The position numbers and the translations under genes were made by a program. The notes below the pieces were generated by a model that worked only from the letters and a program-made list of their open reading frames with translations, was not told the DNA's origin and made no database searches. 64,000 bases of DNA, from the NCBI GenBank assembly GCA_029339505.1, contig JAQISU010000025.1, positions 2,620,501 through 2,684,500 of the forward strand. The letters run 5' to 3'. Every line of letters begins with the position of its first letter. The first letter of the stretch is position 1. This DNA comes from Unio delphinus (lineage: Eukaryota > Mollusca > Bivalvia > Unionida > Unionidae). This document shows, in pieces, positions 1 to 14,299 of the stretch.

Positions 1-2282
1 CCCGACACGACACCCTTCTTAAAATCACAAGACCAAATCGAAGGATCGATTGTGGTGCTCGTCCGATCCTGAAAGGAAATTATACTGAGAACATCAACGA
101 AGAAAATGAGAAACTATTGCAAAGATTCTCGAGATGCTGGAAACATTAGAGGGTTATAATGAATTGAGGACACATGCGTGGAAGCTGAATTACTTATTTC
201 TAATTTGAGTTACATTATAACGCTAGCACGTATGACACTGCGATTACAGTATCAACCAGAACGCAAACACAATCATTGTTTTGAATAATTAATTTTGTCC
301 GCCATTTGAGTCATTAGTTTTGTCGTTGTCTCGCGAACGTATTTCTGCCAACGACTGCGCACGTGCAGACAATATCTGATCCGTGTTTGCGTCTCAAAAC
401 ATTCGCGACTATCATGATCAAGGTAGACTTTCTTGAGACAGTGACCAACATAAGGTTTGATTGATCATCAAGGATCCTGCATTTGAATTACAAACAAAAT
501 ATGATGGTGACTCATGGCCATGCACATAAAAACTCGAAACTATAGCTTACAAAGCCAATATGTGTGGGCACATCTGTGTTCGATCTCCATGATAAAAATG
601 TACAAAAACTACACATGGACAAGGATTCCTTGTTACTGAATTTAACGTATTACGGGGTTTAGGCAGACATGGGCAAGGCATGACTGGTAAATTAATTGGA
701 CATTAGGGAGTTCTGTTTAGCAACGACATAAAAGGAGGGTTGGTATTTTCAAAAATATTGCGACTAGCCTTTTCCCTTTCTATCTTCAAATTCCAAATTT
801 GCCAAATTGACACTCATAAAAGAAATGGGATACAGTTTAGGTCAAATGTTTTCATAAGTACTTTAACGGACACTGTTCATAGTTTGTAATGTATAGCTAA
901 GCTGCAAACACATTTCATACAGTGACACTCGGAATCGACACAGCTCATTCAGGTATTTCATTTTTATATGTTTACTAACCATTCTGTTTTATACGGAACC
1001 CCATTTTGCAGAGTGGTGTAAGGAACTCTGTTTTAAAAGTCACTAACATTCCATCTTTGTTATTATGGGTTATAATTTTGGACAACATGGGCATGTAAAA
1101 AAGATAGCCTGCATATTTTTGTGGATCAACGGGATTGTCAGCGTTGTTCAATGTCTCTTTCTCCTTCAGATATAAAGTCTGCTATGCATAGTCTATTATG
1201 TGTGAAAAAGTAATTCTGAAATACAGCCGTTAACGTTTCTGACCTTACTATCATAGTAACAATGATTACATCAAAGTTGTGACAGTGGGTGCGATATATT
1301 ATTTATTCTTTTATTGTTACATTTCTTAAATATATAGTCATATTTTCAGTTAAAAGAGTGTTTTCCAACGTCTGCAATCGCTAAAATAAAATGTTGTCAC
1401 TCGAAAAATAATTTAATAAAAGTTCAACATTAAAAAGGTAGCATTGTTCAACAGACTAATGAGAATGCCTACTGTTAATTCATTGCCTTTCATTGTACCA
1501 AAAATGAAATAAAACAGTTAACATCTGGTAACTATTCTCCAGTTCTGTTTCGTTACGAACTCACTCAAAGTGATTGGTAGTATAGGCCGTGACTTTGGAC
1601 ATGTGTGGACTCTTAACCAATATAAACAACCAAACGGTTTCGGCAAATTATAGATCAACTGTTTTCAGTCATTTCTATTCTTTTAAATTACCCCGAAGCT
1701 CCTTACATATTCATTGTTGAAAATCATTCTTTGATTCGGTCTCGTTTGGAATCATTACCTCCCTTGATAAAGACCACAAATACAAACCTTCATCACTTTT
1801 CGTGGCGTACTGTCCATAGCTACTCGTTTCTGCCTCATAACAGGTTTTGCCCTTACAAGCTGTTTTCCTTTGATCTTCCAGATAGGGAATAGTTTGATAA
1901 CATCCGTTCTTCGACATCTGCTAATCCCTATATTAGTCTAAGCCCTAGCTACGTTTCTGGCGATTGGGAATGCAGAAGCTCGGACTGTTTCATATGTGTT
2001 TACTAACTTACAATTTCAGCCAAATTCGTTTCCCAACCTTGAAATGTTTACTTTTGTGCGACTCTTCCTGTTTCATCCTGACTAGTGTTTGTGGGGTTTT
2101 CATCGTCAGGTTTTCACTCTGCATGCACCAATTTACTAGATGCAGTCTTTAGTGTTTGCTTCACTCTGTACTGTGTGATTACTGCATAACAGACATTTGC
2201 ATTTTATCCAAACACAAACAATATATAATAGTTATTTGATTACGTGCATACAATTTTCTTAAACATAGTTAGGAACTAAATA

Positions 2283-2329
<47 letters not shown>

Positions 2330-3426
2330 GTTATACCTTAAGAAAACTGAACACAAACTTGACTAGCTCAAGCAGCTAGTCAAACTTATGTAACCATCAT
2401 ATCAGGTAATTTGTTTTACGTTTTCATTCGTAATACCAACCTATTGTTTGCGATGTTTTGTTAATTCATGCAATGGCATCTATGATAATGCAACATATCA
2501 AACTATAGTGTCGAAATTTACTTGTATGCATTGCTATTACTCATTCTTAGTGATTTCATTGAGCCAACGTTTTGATATTATCTATTCATACCAAACCACA
2601 ATGCACCCATCGATGCTAAATGATACAAAAAAATAAATATGATCTTCTGGTGTGGTAAATAAAACATTTATAACGAACTATTCTACTTTATAAAGTTTCA
2701 CTTCAAACTATTATCAGCCTTTGTGTCGTTCCTTTGTATTATCCGTCGCATTAGAAACAGCCTTCAATTGCAGAATGAAAATCGAACCGTACTGAATGGT
2801 ATAAATATCCGAATGGCCTGCTAAGAAACCCTATCGATTTGTAGTGTCTCTTTACTTTATTCGTGTACATGCTTACTATATATTACTTGTAAGAAAGCAC
2901 TTGCGGGAAAAAAATCACATTTGCCTCACATTAAATTCGAAATAAATATATTTCATTCCATACTAATTCAGGGGAAATACAGTCTTAACCTGAATTAAGC
3001 AAACGTGAAATATATTATGCCCATCTCTATTTTGAAATAGTCGCATAATATTGAGAATCATTGAAAATATCCACCAGTCGATCATTTGTTTCTCTTCCAA
3101 TCGAAGACGATGCTGAGCCCTGGTTGTTGGGATGAGAACAATGCTAAGGCTTCTTTGTTTGGCAAGGAAACTGTAGTTAAATCTTTAAGTTCTACAATCG
3201 TACCCAGGCAGGAATTTTTTTATCTATGTCGCTTCGTTAAAAACCAAGTCGTCAGATATATATTGTAATCAATACAAAATAAGATAAATACAACAATATC
3301 ATTGTGGTAAGTTTTAATTTAACAAACATTCCTTTTGGTTTATTTTGCAAACAAGAAATCATGAGTGGAAAATGTAAAAGGAACTATTTCACTGTAATGA
3401 CTAATGTATGTTCATTCCGTTTGTAG
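1..3426. other. non-coding stretch, no gene recognised
   Basis: AT-rich sequence without a convincing exon. It contains one (TTA)n tract at 2283-2329. A minus-strand open frame of 68 codons at 1711-1917 has several cysteines but no partner exon that I can find. Upstream exons of the immunoglobulin-domain gene that ends at 4288 may lie here or to the left of the window; none could be picked out with confidence. Confidence 0.6.
2283..2329. repeat. (TTA)n microsatellite
   Basis: About 15 uninterrupted TTA units. Confidence 0.95.
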
Positions 3427-3548
3427 AAAAGGCTCATGTTACGTTAGTGGTAGCTTCGCCCAATCATCCACAGACTGGAAATACAGTGGATATCCACTGT
3501 AATGCTACCGGGTATCCAGATCCAGCTATCTACTGGAGCTACACGGAT
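3427..3548 (+). CDS. immunoglobulin-domain exon, penultimate
   Basis: The exon is bordered by a TTTGTAG acceptor and a GTGAGT donor. After two bases finishing a split codon it reads 40 codons without a stop and ends in phase 0. It encodes the first half of an I-set/V-like immunoglobulin domain: a beta strand rich in V and L, then TGNTVDIHCNATGYPDP with the B-strand cysteine, then the core tryptophan in the segment AIYWSYTD. NAT is a possible N-glycosylation site. The partner cysteine lies in the exon at 4136-4288, which joins in frame. The protein is probably extracellular or a cell-surface adhesion/recognition protein; the rest of it is not visible, so no specific family is claimed. Confidence 0.85.
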
Positions 3549-3680
3549 GTGAGTATAATAGACAAATACGCGTGTTAGAGCTTGATTAATATGAATTATA
3601 GAAGGAATAATAACTTACTATTTTTTTTAAAACATTCCCTTGTAAGTATCTATATATTTCCCTGCCTATTCTGCCGTGTG

Positions 3681-3682
<2 letters not shown>

Positions 3683-3768
<86 letters not shown>
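3683..3768. repeat. (TA)n microsatellite in an intron
   Basis: A 43-unit TA run in the 587-bp intron between the two immunoglobulin exons. Short open frames here are repeat artefacts. Confidence 0.95.
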
Positions 3769-3770
<2 letters not shown>

Positions 3771-4135
3771 TCAGAAAAGCGAAAACATATATTTATCTTT
3801 TCTTATAATTTATGTATTGCTGGCACTATTGCTTTCTTTCATCAACATCAATAAATATAATGTAAATGTATTTTGCTTTTTGCTATCGTATTAATACCAA
3901 CTTATTTTCATGTTATGCCCTGTGGATAAAAGTGTTACATGCTGTCATACATGAAACGTGCACGGGGATATTTATTCTTCCAGTAACAAAATAAAAGTAA
4001 ACAATTTTATTGCTTCTGTTACTTTATTATATCAAAAAATCTAGTTAAAATTATGCAAATGTGTCTTCAGATAAAACGTTGCAAATTTATCCGTTGATTT
4101 AATAAATATGTTTCGTCTCATCTCATAAATTTCAG

Positions 4136-4288
4136 ACGATGGGAATATCGTATATGCCGATTTCTACATCATATCTAGATCCGACAACGGTTCGAATTGT
4201 TAATTTCCAACCCTCTCTTCACGGCGGTACATGGTCTTGTGTTGCAAAAAACAGCATGGGTGTTGATAAACTGTCCATTCAGATGTAG
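4136..4288 (+). CDS. immunoglobulin-domain last exon with stop codon
   Basis: The exon follows a TTTCAG acceptor and starts in phase 0, matching the donor at 3549. It encodes the second half of the immunoglobulin fold: a D/E-strand segment (TTVRIVNFQPSLHGG), then GTWSCVAKNSMGV with the F-strand cysteine in the usual GxYxCxAxNxxG context (W replaces Y), then a G strand, and it stops with TAG at 4286-4288. The protein therefore ends directly after this domain without a transmembrane segment, so this form is probably secreted. Possible polyadenylation signals (AATAAA) follow at 4415-4420 and 4439-4444. Confidence 0.85.
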   Translation, partial: TMGISYMPISTSYLDPTTVRIVNFQPSLHGGTWSCVAKNSMGVDKLSIQM

Positions 4289-4414
4289 TGAAGGGTGAAA
4301 ATATTGCTTAAGAGATTGATCCAGATACAAAATTAAACAATGAAGAAAGTCAGTTTATATAATTAGGGTGGAAACATAGGAAAGTTTTTCATACACTGGT
4401 GTACTGTATTAAGT

Positions 4415-4444
4415 AATAAAATCGCATGCATATAACAGAATAAA
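4415..4444 (+). promoter_or_regulatory. candidate polyadenylation signals
   Basis: Two AATAAA hexamers (4415-4420 and 4439-4444) lie 127 and 151 bp after the stop codon of the immunoglobulin-domain gene. Such hexamers are common by chance in AT-rich DNA, so this is positional inference. Confidence 0.4.
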
Positions 4445-4976
4445 CATTATTACAAACTTTGCACATTATTTCCCATTTGCTTGGAGACACAGTAAATAAT
4501 ATGTGCTTTTTTCCGACTACTTCCTCAGATGTATCAGAAAGTAAATTCCACATATTTCATTAGATAGGTAGTTGTAATAGTAATTTAGAAGAAAACAAAC
4601 TTAATTTTTGGCACTTTTTTAAGCGTAATTCATACTCATGAATGTATTGATGAACAAGCCATGTCGACAATCGAGTAGTTTCCTTTAACTATAGTAACAA
4701 AAAGGTCATGGACTCGAACGAGTTTACCATAGTCTTATTTTTGTGTTCAACAACTTATAAGTAGTTTTCGTATTCGCATACATGTATTTCTTGAAATGAG
4801 ATGATCCATTTACTTCTTTGAAATACTATAGCACATTTAATCAGTGATCGTTTTCTATATAGTAAAGTACAAATCAATCAACACCGCTAATATCATGTGA
4901 TATCGACACAAAACCAAAACCATAGTTTTCTGATACAAGTTGCCCAAGTTATTATCTCACTATCATTCCGTAGATC

Positions 4977-5275
4977 TAACATCAGGTAACATTTATTGGG
5001 CTATCTATAGTTATAACATCATATAACATTTGTATGGGGTATCTAGGGCTATAACATCAGGAAACATTTACTGGGTTGAATATAGCTATGACACCAGGTA
5101 ACATTTACTGGCTCATCTGTAGCTATAACATCAGATAACATTGAAAGGGGTATCTATAGCTTAGCATCAGGTAACATTTACTGGGTTATCTATAGCTTAA
5201 CATCAGGTAACATTTACCTTGGTGTCTATAGCTATAACATCAGGTAACATATACTGAGTGATTTATAACTAAGCA
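4977..5275. repeat. 37-bp minisatellite, about eight units
   Basis: Tandem diverged units built on TAACATCAGGTAACATTTAC followed by a TGGGTTATCTATAGCTA-like second half. Units differ by point changes and short indels. No coding role is visible. Confidence 0.9.
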
Positions 5276-7189
<1,914 letters not shown>

Positions 7190-7190
<1 letters not shown>

Positions 7191-7345
7191 CATACATCAC
7201 AATTAATTTTACTATATGTTCTCTACATATATTTATCAGTACTGACCTTTCAACTGTGTCACAATCAATATAAATAATATGTTAATCTAAATTACTTCCA
7301 AAGATGACTTCATGTAAGTTCTTCTTTAGGGTTCACAGACATTTT
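7190..7345 (+). repeat. dispersed duplication, copy without SINE
   Basis: This segment matches the two flanks of the SINE at 10136-10457. Shared landmarks are AATTAATTTTACTATATGT, CAGTACTGACCTTT and AAAGATGACTTCA. It is the SINE-free ('empty') version of that locus. Confidence 0.8.
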
Positions 7346-10089
7346 TGAGCGACTGCACTGTAAAAAGGACAGCATGTACACAGAACAAAGATTTAACTTC
7401 CGGATCATCACCAAGTTCTTATTATTCAATGTGCACTGTCGCCCAAATACACACAGACAACAGCTTTCTGAGCTCATATTCACAAGAATAAACAATTACT
7501 TTGAAATCCATACCAAAAGTTCATATGAATAACATTTCAATCACCACCAGAATGAGAGAGAAATAAAAATGTTCTAAAAAAAGACTAGAACTGCATTCGT
7601 TCGTACTCAACTGGAAATAATATATTGTGATATGATTAATGACAGGCCCAAAGTTTTGGGTCAAATTTGAGTACAAATTTATATTAACATGTCACACCTA
7701 TTTGAACTTTATACTTGAAGTTGTTTTGAATTTCCTTTCAAACAAGACATGTGATACCCGTCTAAAAGTGTGTAGTGCTGGTGTTCAACAGGAAACACGT
7801 GTTGGTCCAAATGCTCTTGAGAAACCAAAAGTAAATTTTCTAATCTTCCTTAATTATAGGATTTTTTCAATGCAGTATAACCTTAATTGTACTACAAGAT
7901 AATACTTGTCTAAAATATGCTTGACATTTAAAAACATTTAAATGCATAACTAAATTTTACCGAAAAATTAAATCTTCATAAACGTTTAAAAACAGCTTGA
8001 CCAATTTTAGACAGAAACGTTGACAAAGTAATGGTATTTAAAGCAAATGGTAGTTTGGGTCTGTATATCTGAAAACAATTTTCACAGGGGTAATGAAATA
8101 ATATGGATCATACTGATCTTGGCACCAAATCTCAATATGCCTGTCCCGGTGCATATAGGTGTAATCACTAAAGAAGCAATGACAGGTGCTATGTTCTATA
8201 TTTATTGTGTTAGGTATTTATGTAGTTATTTGTATAACTAATAGCGCACTCAGATTTAAACTTCTCATGGGACTTCTACCATGTTTGATGGCAAAATTAC
8301 ATTACATTTCAATGTCGATAACTACAAAAGACCACAAGTGGTTAGGAAACTACAGTTTATTGGTAGGCTTTACCTTACTAAACAATGGTGCTAATCTCTC
8401 TCATGAAGATATAAGCCATGACTTTGAGACGCTATATATTAGTGTGTGATATGAACATGGTCACTTATGGCAGTACACTGCATATGTCCTGATGAAACCT
8501 TGCTATCACCACCAGACTACTGGAGAGCTTCAAAGCTTATCTGACTCAAAGGCTTCGTTCCAGATACCAGGCTAGAGCTGAAAATATATGACATGTTTCA
8601 CTTAATTCTATAAAACAGTAAGATGTATGTAAATGAAGTTAAAATGTGTTCGATATAGTGATTTTCAAATAACATTCAGATTGAAAGCATGGAAAAAAAA
8701 TAACATTAAACTTGACAGAGTGAAACTCAGAAAAGTGAAGTAATAGCCATGTATTGAAGTAATAAATTCATCCTAACGGTGTATCAGGTTTCTAGAAGCA
8801 TATTGGGTCATTTACAGGTTAAATAACTAATCAAGTATAATTTGCATCATTTTAAGGAAATGTTGGGACGGAGAGGTTTAATCATTGGTGGAAACATTAG
8901 TACATATTAGTATACAGGAAAGTCAAGCGACAATGTAGTGAAATAAAATATAGTACTATACGTAATCTTATTCATGAGGGAAAAAATAAGTTCTGGATAT
9001 TGCAAAAGAACACAGCAAAATGTGGCCACACATATGAACTACAGGTAACAATAATCCCATATTTTGAACTAAATGTGAAAGTCTGATCCCCAAAACTTGT
9101 AAACAAGAATGGAAATTTGTATTTGTGGGACATATACAATGTACTTGTTATAATCAAATGTGCAAACATAATTCAAATGATCTGTTTGAACATTTAAAGA
9201 TTATTTTAAGGGTGTTTGATACCAATTATTAAGCTCAATGGTTCAATGGAATCAGATATCAGCTGATGTTGTACACAGTTAAACTGAAATTATCTGTTTG
9301 AATATATCTTATGCAATCTTTAGAGTGTAAGTTAACCAATATTATTAGTAATGAATAATGCATAAATTAAGAATGATCATTCGAATCCTGATAACATCAT
9401 ATAGGCTACAATGCCGTACTTTAATAATTAATATCTTAAACAAATTGAACAATAAAATTGAATGTATTTTGTGTTCAACTTACATCATTTTGCTGTTTTC
9501 TTACATCCATACTCATCCAGTTTTAAAATGATTTAGTAGAGAACTTGAGTAGGTGACAGTATAAAGTTTTCGTCACCGTCCTCACAGTAAATACCCCGTT
9601 TGTTAACAATTACTAAAGACTATACAAGCAGATATATTTTTCTCAGGAAATCACCCCATCATAGACACATCAGTTACCCGCTTTGACCCCCTAATACATA
9701 ATTTGAATGAGCAATACAAAATAGAATTTTGTCTTCACATATTTTAAATAATGATCTCATTTGGACTTAAAAAGATATTTTCTCAGAGGACATTTGACAA
9801 ATATCCATCATTGGAAATTGTATATGGTGTACAAGTATAAACATGCTGACATAATTAAGTATAAGTACCAAACATACTATCTATGTGCATTTTAAGGGGC
9901 AAATCTTAATTTTTTTTTTTAAATTTCACAGAATTTTAAAAATAAAATAATTAATTATTTGTTTATTTCTAATGTCAGTTTTATATTTTCAAAGTATATA
10001 TATATAACACACATTAAAATGTATTGTGTCTATCATTAATAAAAGCATTTTTATAGCATTGTCATGTTTAGTAATAAATGCCCTGACAG
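7346..10089. other. non-coding, no gene recognised
   Basis: AT-rich DNA with short open frames (for example 7639-7902 and 8186-8449) that have no recognisable domain and no consistent splice context. I see no repeat or RNA gene that I can name. Confidence 0.5.
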
Positions 10090-10575
10090 AACATACATCA
10101 AAATTAATTTTACTATATGTACTTTACATATATTTCTAACAGCTCCTATGGCCTCGTGGTTATAGCGACTGCCGCGGAAAAGGGCGGTCGTGTGTTCGAG
10201 CTCCGGACGGGTCGTACCAAAGATTTACAAAGTGGTACTAACAGCTGCCTCGTTTGGTGCTCAGCATTAAGAGGTTAGCGTTAGGACTGGTCGGCCTGGT
10301 GTCAGGATAATGTGAATGGGTGGGACATCATGCTACATCTCTGCGGTTGATTCCCGGTGGTAGAATCACTATAAACTGACTCAATGCAGACATAGCAGCG
10401 ATATGACCGAAAAAATTGTTAAAGCTACGTTAAAAATCCAAATCAACCAGCCACCCAACATATATTTAACAGTACTGACCTTTTAACTGTGCGACAATCA
10501 AAACAAATCATATGTAAATATAAAATACCTGCAAAGATGACTTCACAGTGAAGTTCGTTTCAAGCGTTCACCGGC
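10090..10575 (+). repeat. dispersed duplication, copy interrupted by a SINE
   Basis: The outer parts (about 10090-10135 and 10458-10575) align with 7190-7345; the centre is the SINE. This shows that the SINE arrived after, or in only one of, the duplicated segments. Confidence 0.75.
10136..10457 (+). mobile_element. tRNA-derived SINE of molluscan type
   Basis: The head resembles a tRNA gene, with an A-box-like TGGCCTCGTGG at 10149-10159 and a B-box-like GTTCGAGCTCC at 10194-10204, which would serve RNA polymerase III. The body has the segments CTGCCTCGTTTGGTGCTCAG, GACTGGTCGGCCTGGTGTCA and a 3' end CGTTAAAAATCCAAATCAAC, which I know from SINEs widespread in molluscs. It is flanked by the direct repeat ACATATATTT (10126-10135 and 10458-10467), the expected target-site duplication. 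The head is not a functional tRNA because it runs on into the SINE body. Confidence 0.85.
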
Positions 10576-11144
10576 ATTTTTTGAGAGGCTACACATCAAA
10601 TAAATCTCCGTTAGAACATCTGACAAGATGATATTTTTCCAGTTTTATTCATATAACCACTACAATTGGTTTGCATTAATGACGTTACACTGTGAAGTCT
10701 AATTGTGTTTGCTTGACGTCCGTTTTGTCACTCAGTATGATATTTTGCATTTGTTTACAGAACATTATGCAAATTGCTGATAAAACGGATACGAATGATA
10801 TCCTTTAACATCTAATCAATCTAGCTTGCTCTTTATGCATAGCAAACAATAAACGTCCGATCACCTTAAAAACAATTTGAAATGCAAATATTGGATAAGT
10901 TGTCAAAACTACTAATCAGGCTGTGGATAAATCATAACGTTATTATCTATTTTCGAAACGCTAGATTCATAAAACTATATATGAGACATTTAATTGCTTA
11001 TTTAGTATGTTTTAGTAACAGGCTAGCTTAGACACTTCACTCATTGTACAATCTGTCACATTATTACAGTCTTGTACATGCAAAACACCATTACAGGTCA
11101 AACACTCATGTCCACTTGTCAAATATGAAGAGGAAATATATATA

Positions 11145-11505
11145 TACTGACGCACCTCTTCTGACAATCGTATACTCACTATTCCCACTTTTAAAACGAA
11201 GTCACATGGACAACATTCTTTAGCATACCAGGGCCCAGCAATCTAGAACTAATTGCCCGTTGGAATTTGACACAAAGACACAATGATGCATTTCAAGACT
11301 GCTACTAAAACACCTTTCTCGACGCAAGAACAAAATGTAACACCTAAAATTGTTTCCTGCCTTAAATGTTTTCGGCCTTTTTCTGTATTCTAATTTTATG
11401 ATGGTTTTTTTTTTTGTTGTTGTTGTTTTTTGGTGTCATATCATTATATGTGTTGTAACGTGTAAAGCGCTTAGAGCTTTTACAGATTAGGTGCTATAGA
11501 ATGTC
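11145..11505 (+). mobile_element. 5'-truncated CR1/L2-like LINE tail
   Basis: The sequence is a diverged match to 26810-27170, the 3' end of the longer LINE in this window. Shared blocks include the one encoding the ACCAGGGCCC...TGGAACGAATT segment and the 3' tail GTAAAGCGCTTAGAGCTTTT...AGATTAGGTGCTAT. Only the last part of the reverse-transcriptase ORF and the 3' UTR remain, as usual for LINE copies truncated during target-primed integration. Confidence 0.75.

Positions 11506-11507
<2 letters not shown>

Positions 11508-11573
<66 letters not shown>
11508..11573. repeat. (TA)n microsatellite after the LINE tail
   Basis: About 33 TA units directly after the LINE 3' end, probably grown from its short terminal repeat. 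Confidence 0.9.
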
Positions 11574-11577
<4 letters not shown>

Positions 11578-11719
11578 CGTCTTTCCCTATTTGTTACGTC
11601 ACACACAATACTATTGCCAGATAAAATTAAACCAAAAACCAATATGTTTCATATTTCATTTCACCCACAAATTTAGCTTAACGAAATCATCCATAAAACT
11701 GTTCATCTTCATCCTTTTA

Positions 11720-14290
11720 GTCGACGAGCACATACTTGTATCCAAGGGTTGTACGGGCTTCTTCTGTTCTGTATGTGGGCAGGTAACTGAGGAGACCAAT
11801 CGTTTCATTGAATGTTCGTTTGCATAAGGGACAAGGGATACGTTGAACGTATCAAGGAGGGTTGATGACACCCGCTTTTCTGACTTGCATCTTCAACTCT
11901 GCTTCTGCTGTCCTGCTAGATTAGCACAACTTGGAGCCTTTGTTTAAGGAGGCATGCAAAGTGACTCAATTGCTTGCGGTTTGCCTTCAAGAATCAGGGC
12001 TTATGATGAACGCTTTTAATGCAGCTTTTAGATTGTCGTAAAGCGTTTCTTCTTACATCCGTTTCTTTCGCTCGCTATAGTAGAGTCTCTTATGCAGATA
12101 GTGGTCTGGCATGCGTATAGCGTAGCTGAGACTGCATCAGGATGGTGTGGATGCTTGACTGGCCTGCCTGGGATAGTAACTCAATGTCTGAAACCTTGTC
12201 CGGCCATTTGATCTTGATGATTTTCCTGAGAATGTTGGTGTGAATGTGTTACAGCTTCCTGGCGTGCTCTTGGTACATCGTCCACGTTTCGCATGCTTAG
12301 AGTGGTATGGGGAGCTCAACTGCCCTGTTGTGCTTTAGTTTTGTTTAGATTCTGATGCCTCGTCTATTCCATAATTTAGCATAGATTGTGCCGAAAGTTG
12401 AGCTGGCTCTGTCGGTGTGGAGGTTGACGTTGTTGTCAATAGTGACGATCTGTGACAGTGTGCTGCCAAGGTAGATAAGGTTTTGGTCGTTGTCGGTGAC
12501 GTTGGGCTCAACATAGGACGTTTCAGGTGCCGGATGATGCTGTACTTAAGAGTTCTTGGCAATAATGTTGAGACTGGAGCATGTGCAGGAGATGGAGAAC
12601 TTTGCGGCGCTGCGTTGCAGGTCCGAGTCTGAGCCTCCTGATGTTGAACAGTTTTCCATCTGTACGGTACGTGATGCTGACTCCAACATCTCCGTTTCTG
12701 AACGCATTACTCATCATGGCGGAAAACAATAGACTGAACGGTGTCGGTGCCAGAACACAACCATGTTGGAATCCATTCGTTACTGGGAATGACACAGTTG
12801 TCTCTCATTGTCTTAAACGCGTGCCTGCAAGCACCATGGATATAAATTTTCTGAGGCATCCATACGTGGTCATTATCTTCCACAAGCCTTCGCTACTAAC
12901 ATTATCAAAGGCCTTTGTCAAATCAAAGTATAAAGAATACAGATCTGTGGTTTGCTCTTGATTTTTCTCTTGTAGCTGCCTCGCAGCAAGCACTATGGTG
13001 TATGCCCCATACTCTTTTCAGAATTTTCACTAGCTTCCTAGAAAGCATCCCTCGCCATGGTGCGCAGTGATGCGATTCAGTATGATTCAGGTGGTTTAAA
13101 TATGGATTATGGAAGCGTCTTTGAATGCCTGGAGGATCGTCTCTTGCTGCTAAATGAATAACATAGTTGATGGAGCCTTTCTATTAGATCTCTACCCGCT
13201 TCCTTGTAGAGCAGACGTATGGCTTTCTGTATCTTTATAAGGTTAGGGGGATCAACCAGTGTTTCGTTGATTGGTAATTGAGGGGAGACGGCTGATGGTC
13301 TCATTGTTGATGGATGATGGACGATTCAGGACGCTGTCAACGTGTTCAGACCAACGTTGAATGATCTTATCTTTGTCAGTAATTGTTGTGTTCTTGTCTG
13401 AGCTGAGAAGTGGGGATGATCCAAAGGATATAAATAATTACACGTTGTTCAGGGCGTTGCTTACTTCATTCATGTCATTACACTGTGCGTAGTACTGGAT
13501 CTAATCAGCTTTGTTCCTCAGCCATGTGTCTCGCATCGGACGAAGTTTCTTCTGTACAGTTTTGCGTATAGTGTTGAACGCATATTTCCTTGAGGATGAC
13601 TCTGGGTTATTGAGGTGGGTTTGGTGAAGGCAATGTTTCTCATCCATAAGATTTTTGAACTCTTCACAGCTTCCATCAAAACACTCTTGCTGCGTTCTGG
13701 ATGAGTTTCCAAGGATTTCCGAAGCTGTGCTGTGGATTAGCTCTCTAACTGCTGAAACGTCGGTTTCCACATACTGTTTATCCAAATTGGTGGATTTCAG
13801 ACGTTCTGCCAGAGCATCCATGAGATCTTGTATGGTACTGGTACGCGTCATATTGGTGATATTTAGTTACTTTGGAGCCAGCGTTCGGATGTTGAGCTTG
13901 CTGATGATGAGGCGGTGGTCTGTCCACCATTTGGCGACGCACAATTACTTGGTCACACGCAATTGCTGTCTGTCACTCTTCATGACGTAGTCGATGAGAT
14001 GCCAGTGCTAATGCGAGGTAACAACCATGACGTCTGGTTTCGGATTGGAAGACGGAAGATTATTGACGACTAGTAGTTAATGGTCTTCGCAAGTCTCACG
14101 ACGCTTTTCACTTGCTCGGCCGCTCCAAAAGAAAAAGTATCCTGAGACCACTTCAAAGAGTTTGCCATCTCCTGCAAGCCTGGTCGAAATCAAGGCATCA
14201 ATGGGCAAGTCTTTTTGCGTCGTCTCCGTCCAGTAAGGATCGCACATTCCATACGATGGGTGTAAAATAAACAATCCTTCTTTTGTCTTT
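11720..14290 (-). pseudogene. degraded non-LTR retrotransposon, reverse strand
   Basis: Read on the minus strand, the pieces follow the order of one LINE polyprotein but sit in different frames. At 14077-14280 is an endonuclease fragment (LPIDALISTRLAGDGKLFEVVSGY). At 13860-14040 is the end of the endonuclease, with WWTDHRLIISKLNIR. At 13107-13851 is the linker and the start of the reverse transcriptase. At 12805-12993 is the segment LYSLYFDLTKAFDNVSSEGL (motif A, catalytic Asp). At 12610-12795 is FPVTNGFQHGCVLAPTPFS (motif B). At 11730-12520 is the C-terminal part ending in a CPLCKRTF zinc-finger-like segment near 11814-11836. I cannot find the YADD box, and part of the endonuclease is deleted, so the copy is dead. 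The clade is not resolved here; the 48.4-kb fragment belongs to a related family. Confidence 0.85.
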
Positions 14291-14299
14291 GTATTTTGA

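Noticed and set aside
1711..1917. Minus-strand 68-codon frame with several cysteines (KNGCYQTIPYLEDQRKTACK)
   Set aside because: It has a plausible amino-acid composition but only a weak splice acceptor, no partner exon and no domain that I recognise, so it is not annotated as a gene.
3582..3854. Open frames made of Tyr-Ile repeats (also at 5953-6211, 11501-11827, 28310-28528)
   Set aside because: These are translations of TA microsatellites.
4977..5275. Possible CRISPR-like array
   Set aside because: Units are contiguous and similar throughout with no unique spacers, and the DNA is animal nuclear; it is a minisatellite.
10140..10215. Possible tRNA gene
   Set aside because: A- and B-box-like blocks are present, but the sequence continues into a SINE body and has a target duplication at the outer SINE ends, so it is a tRNA-derived SINE head.
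12581..12961. Plus-strand 126-codon frame
   Set aside because: It is the shadow of the reverse-strand LINE reverse transcriptase, whose motifs are recognisable on the minus strand.
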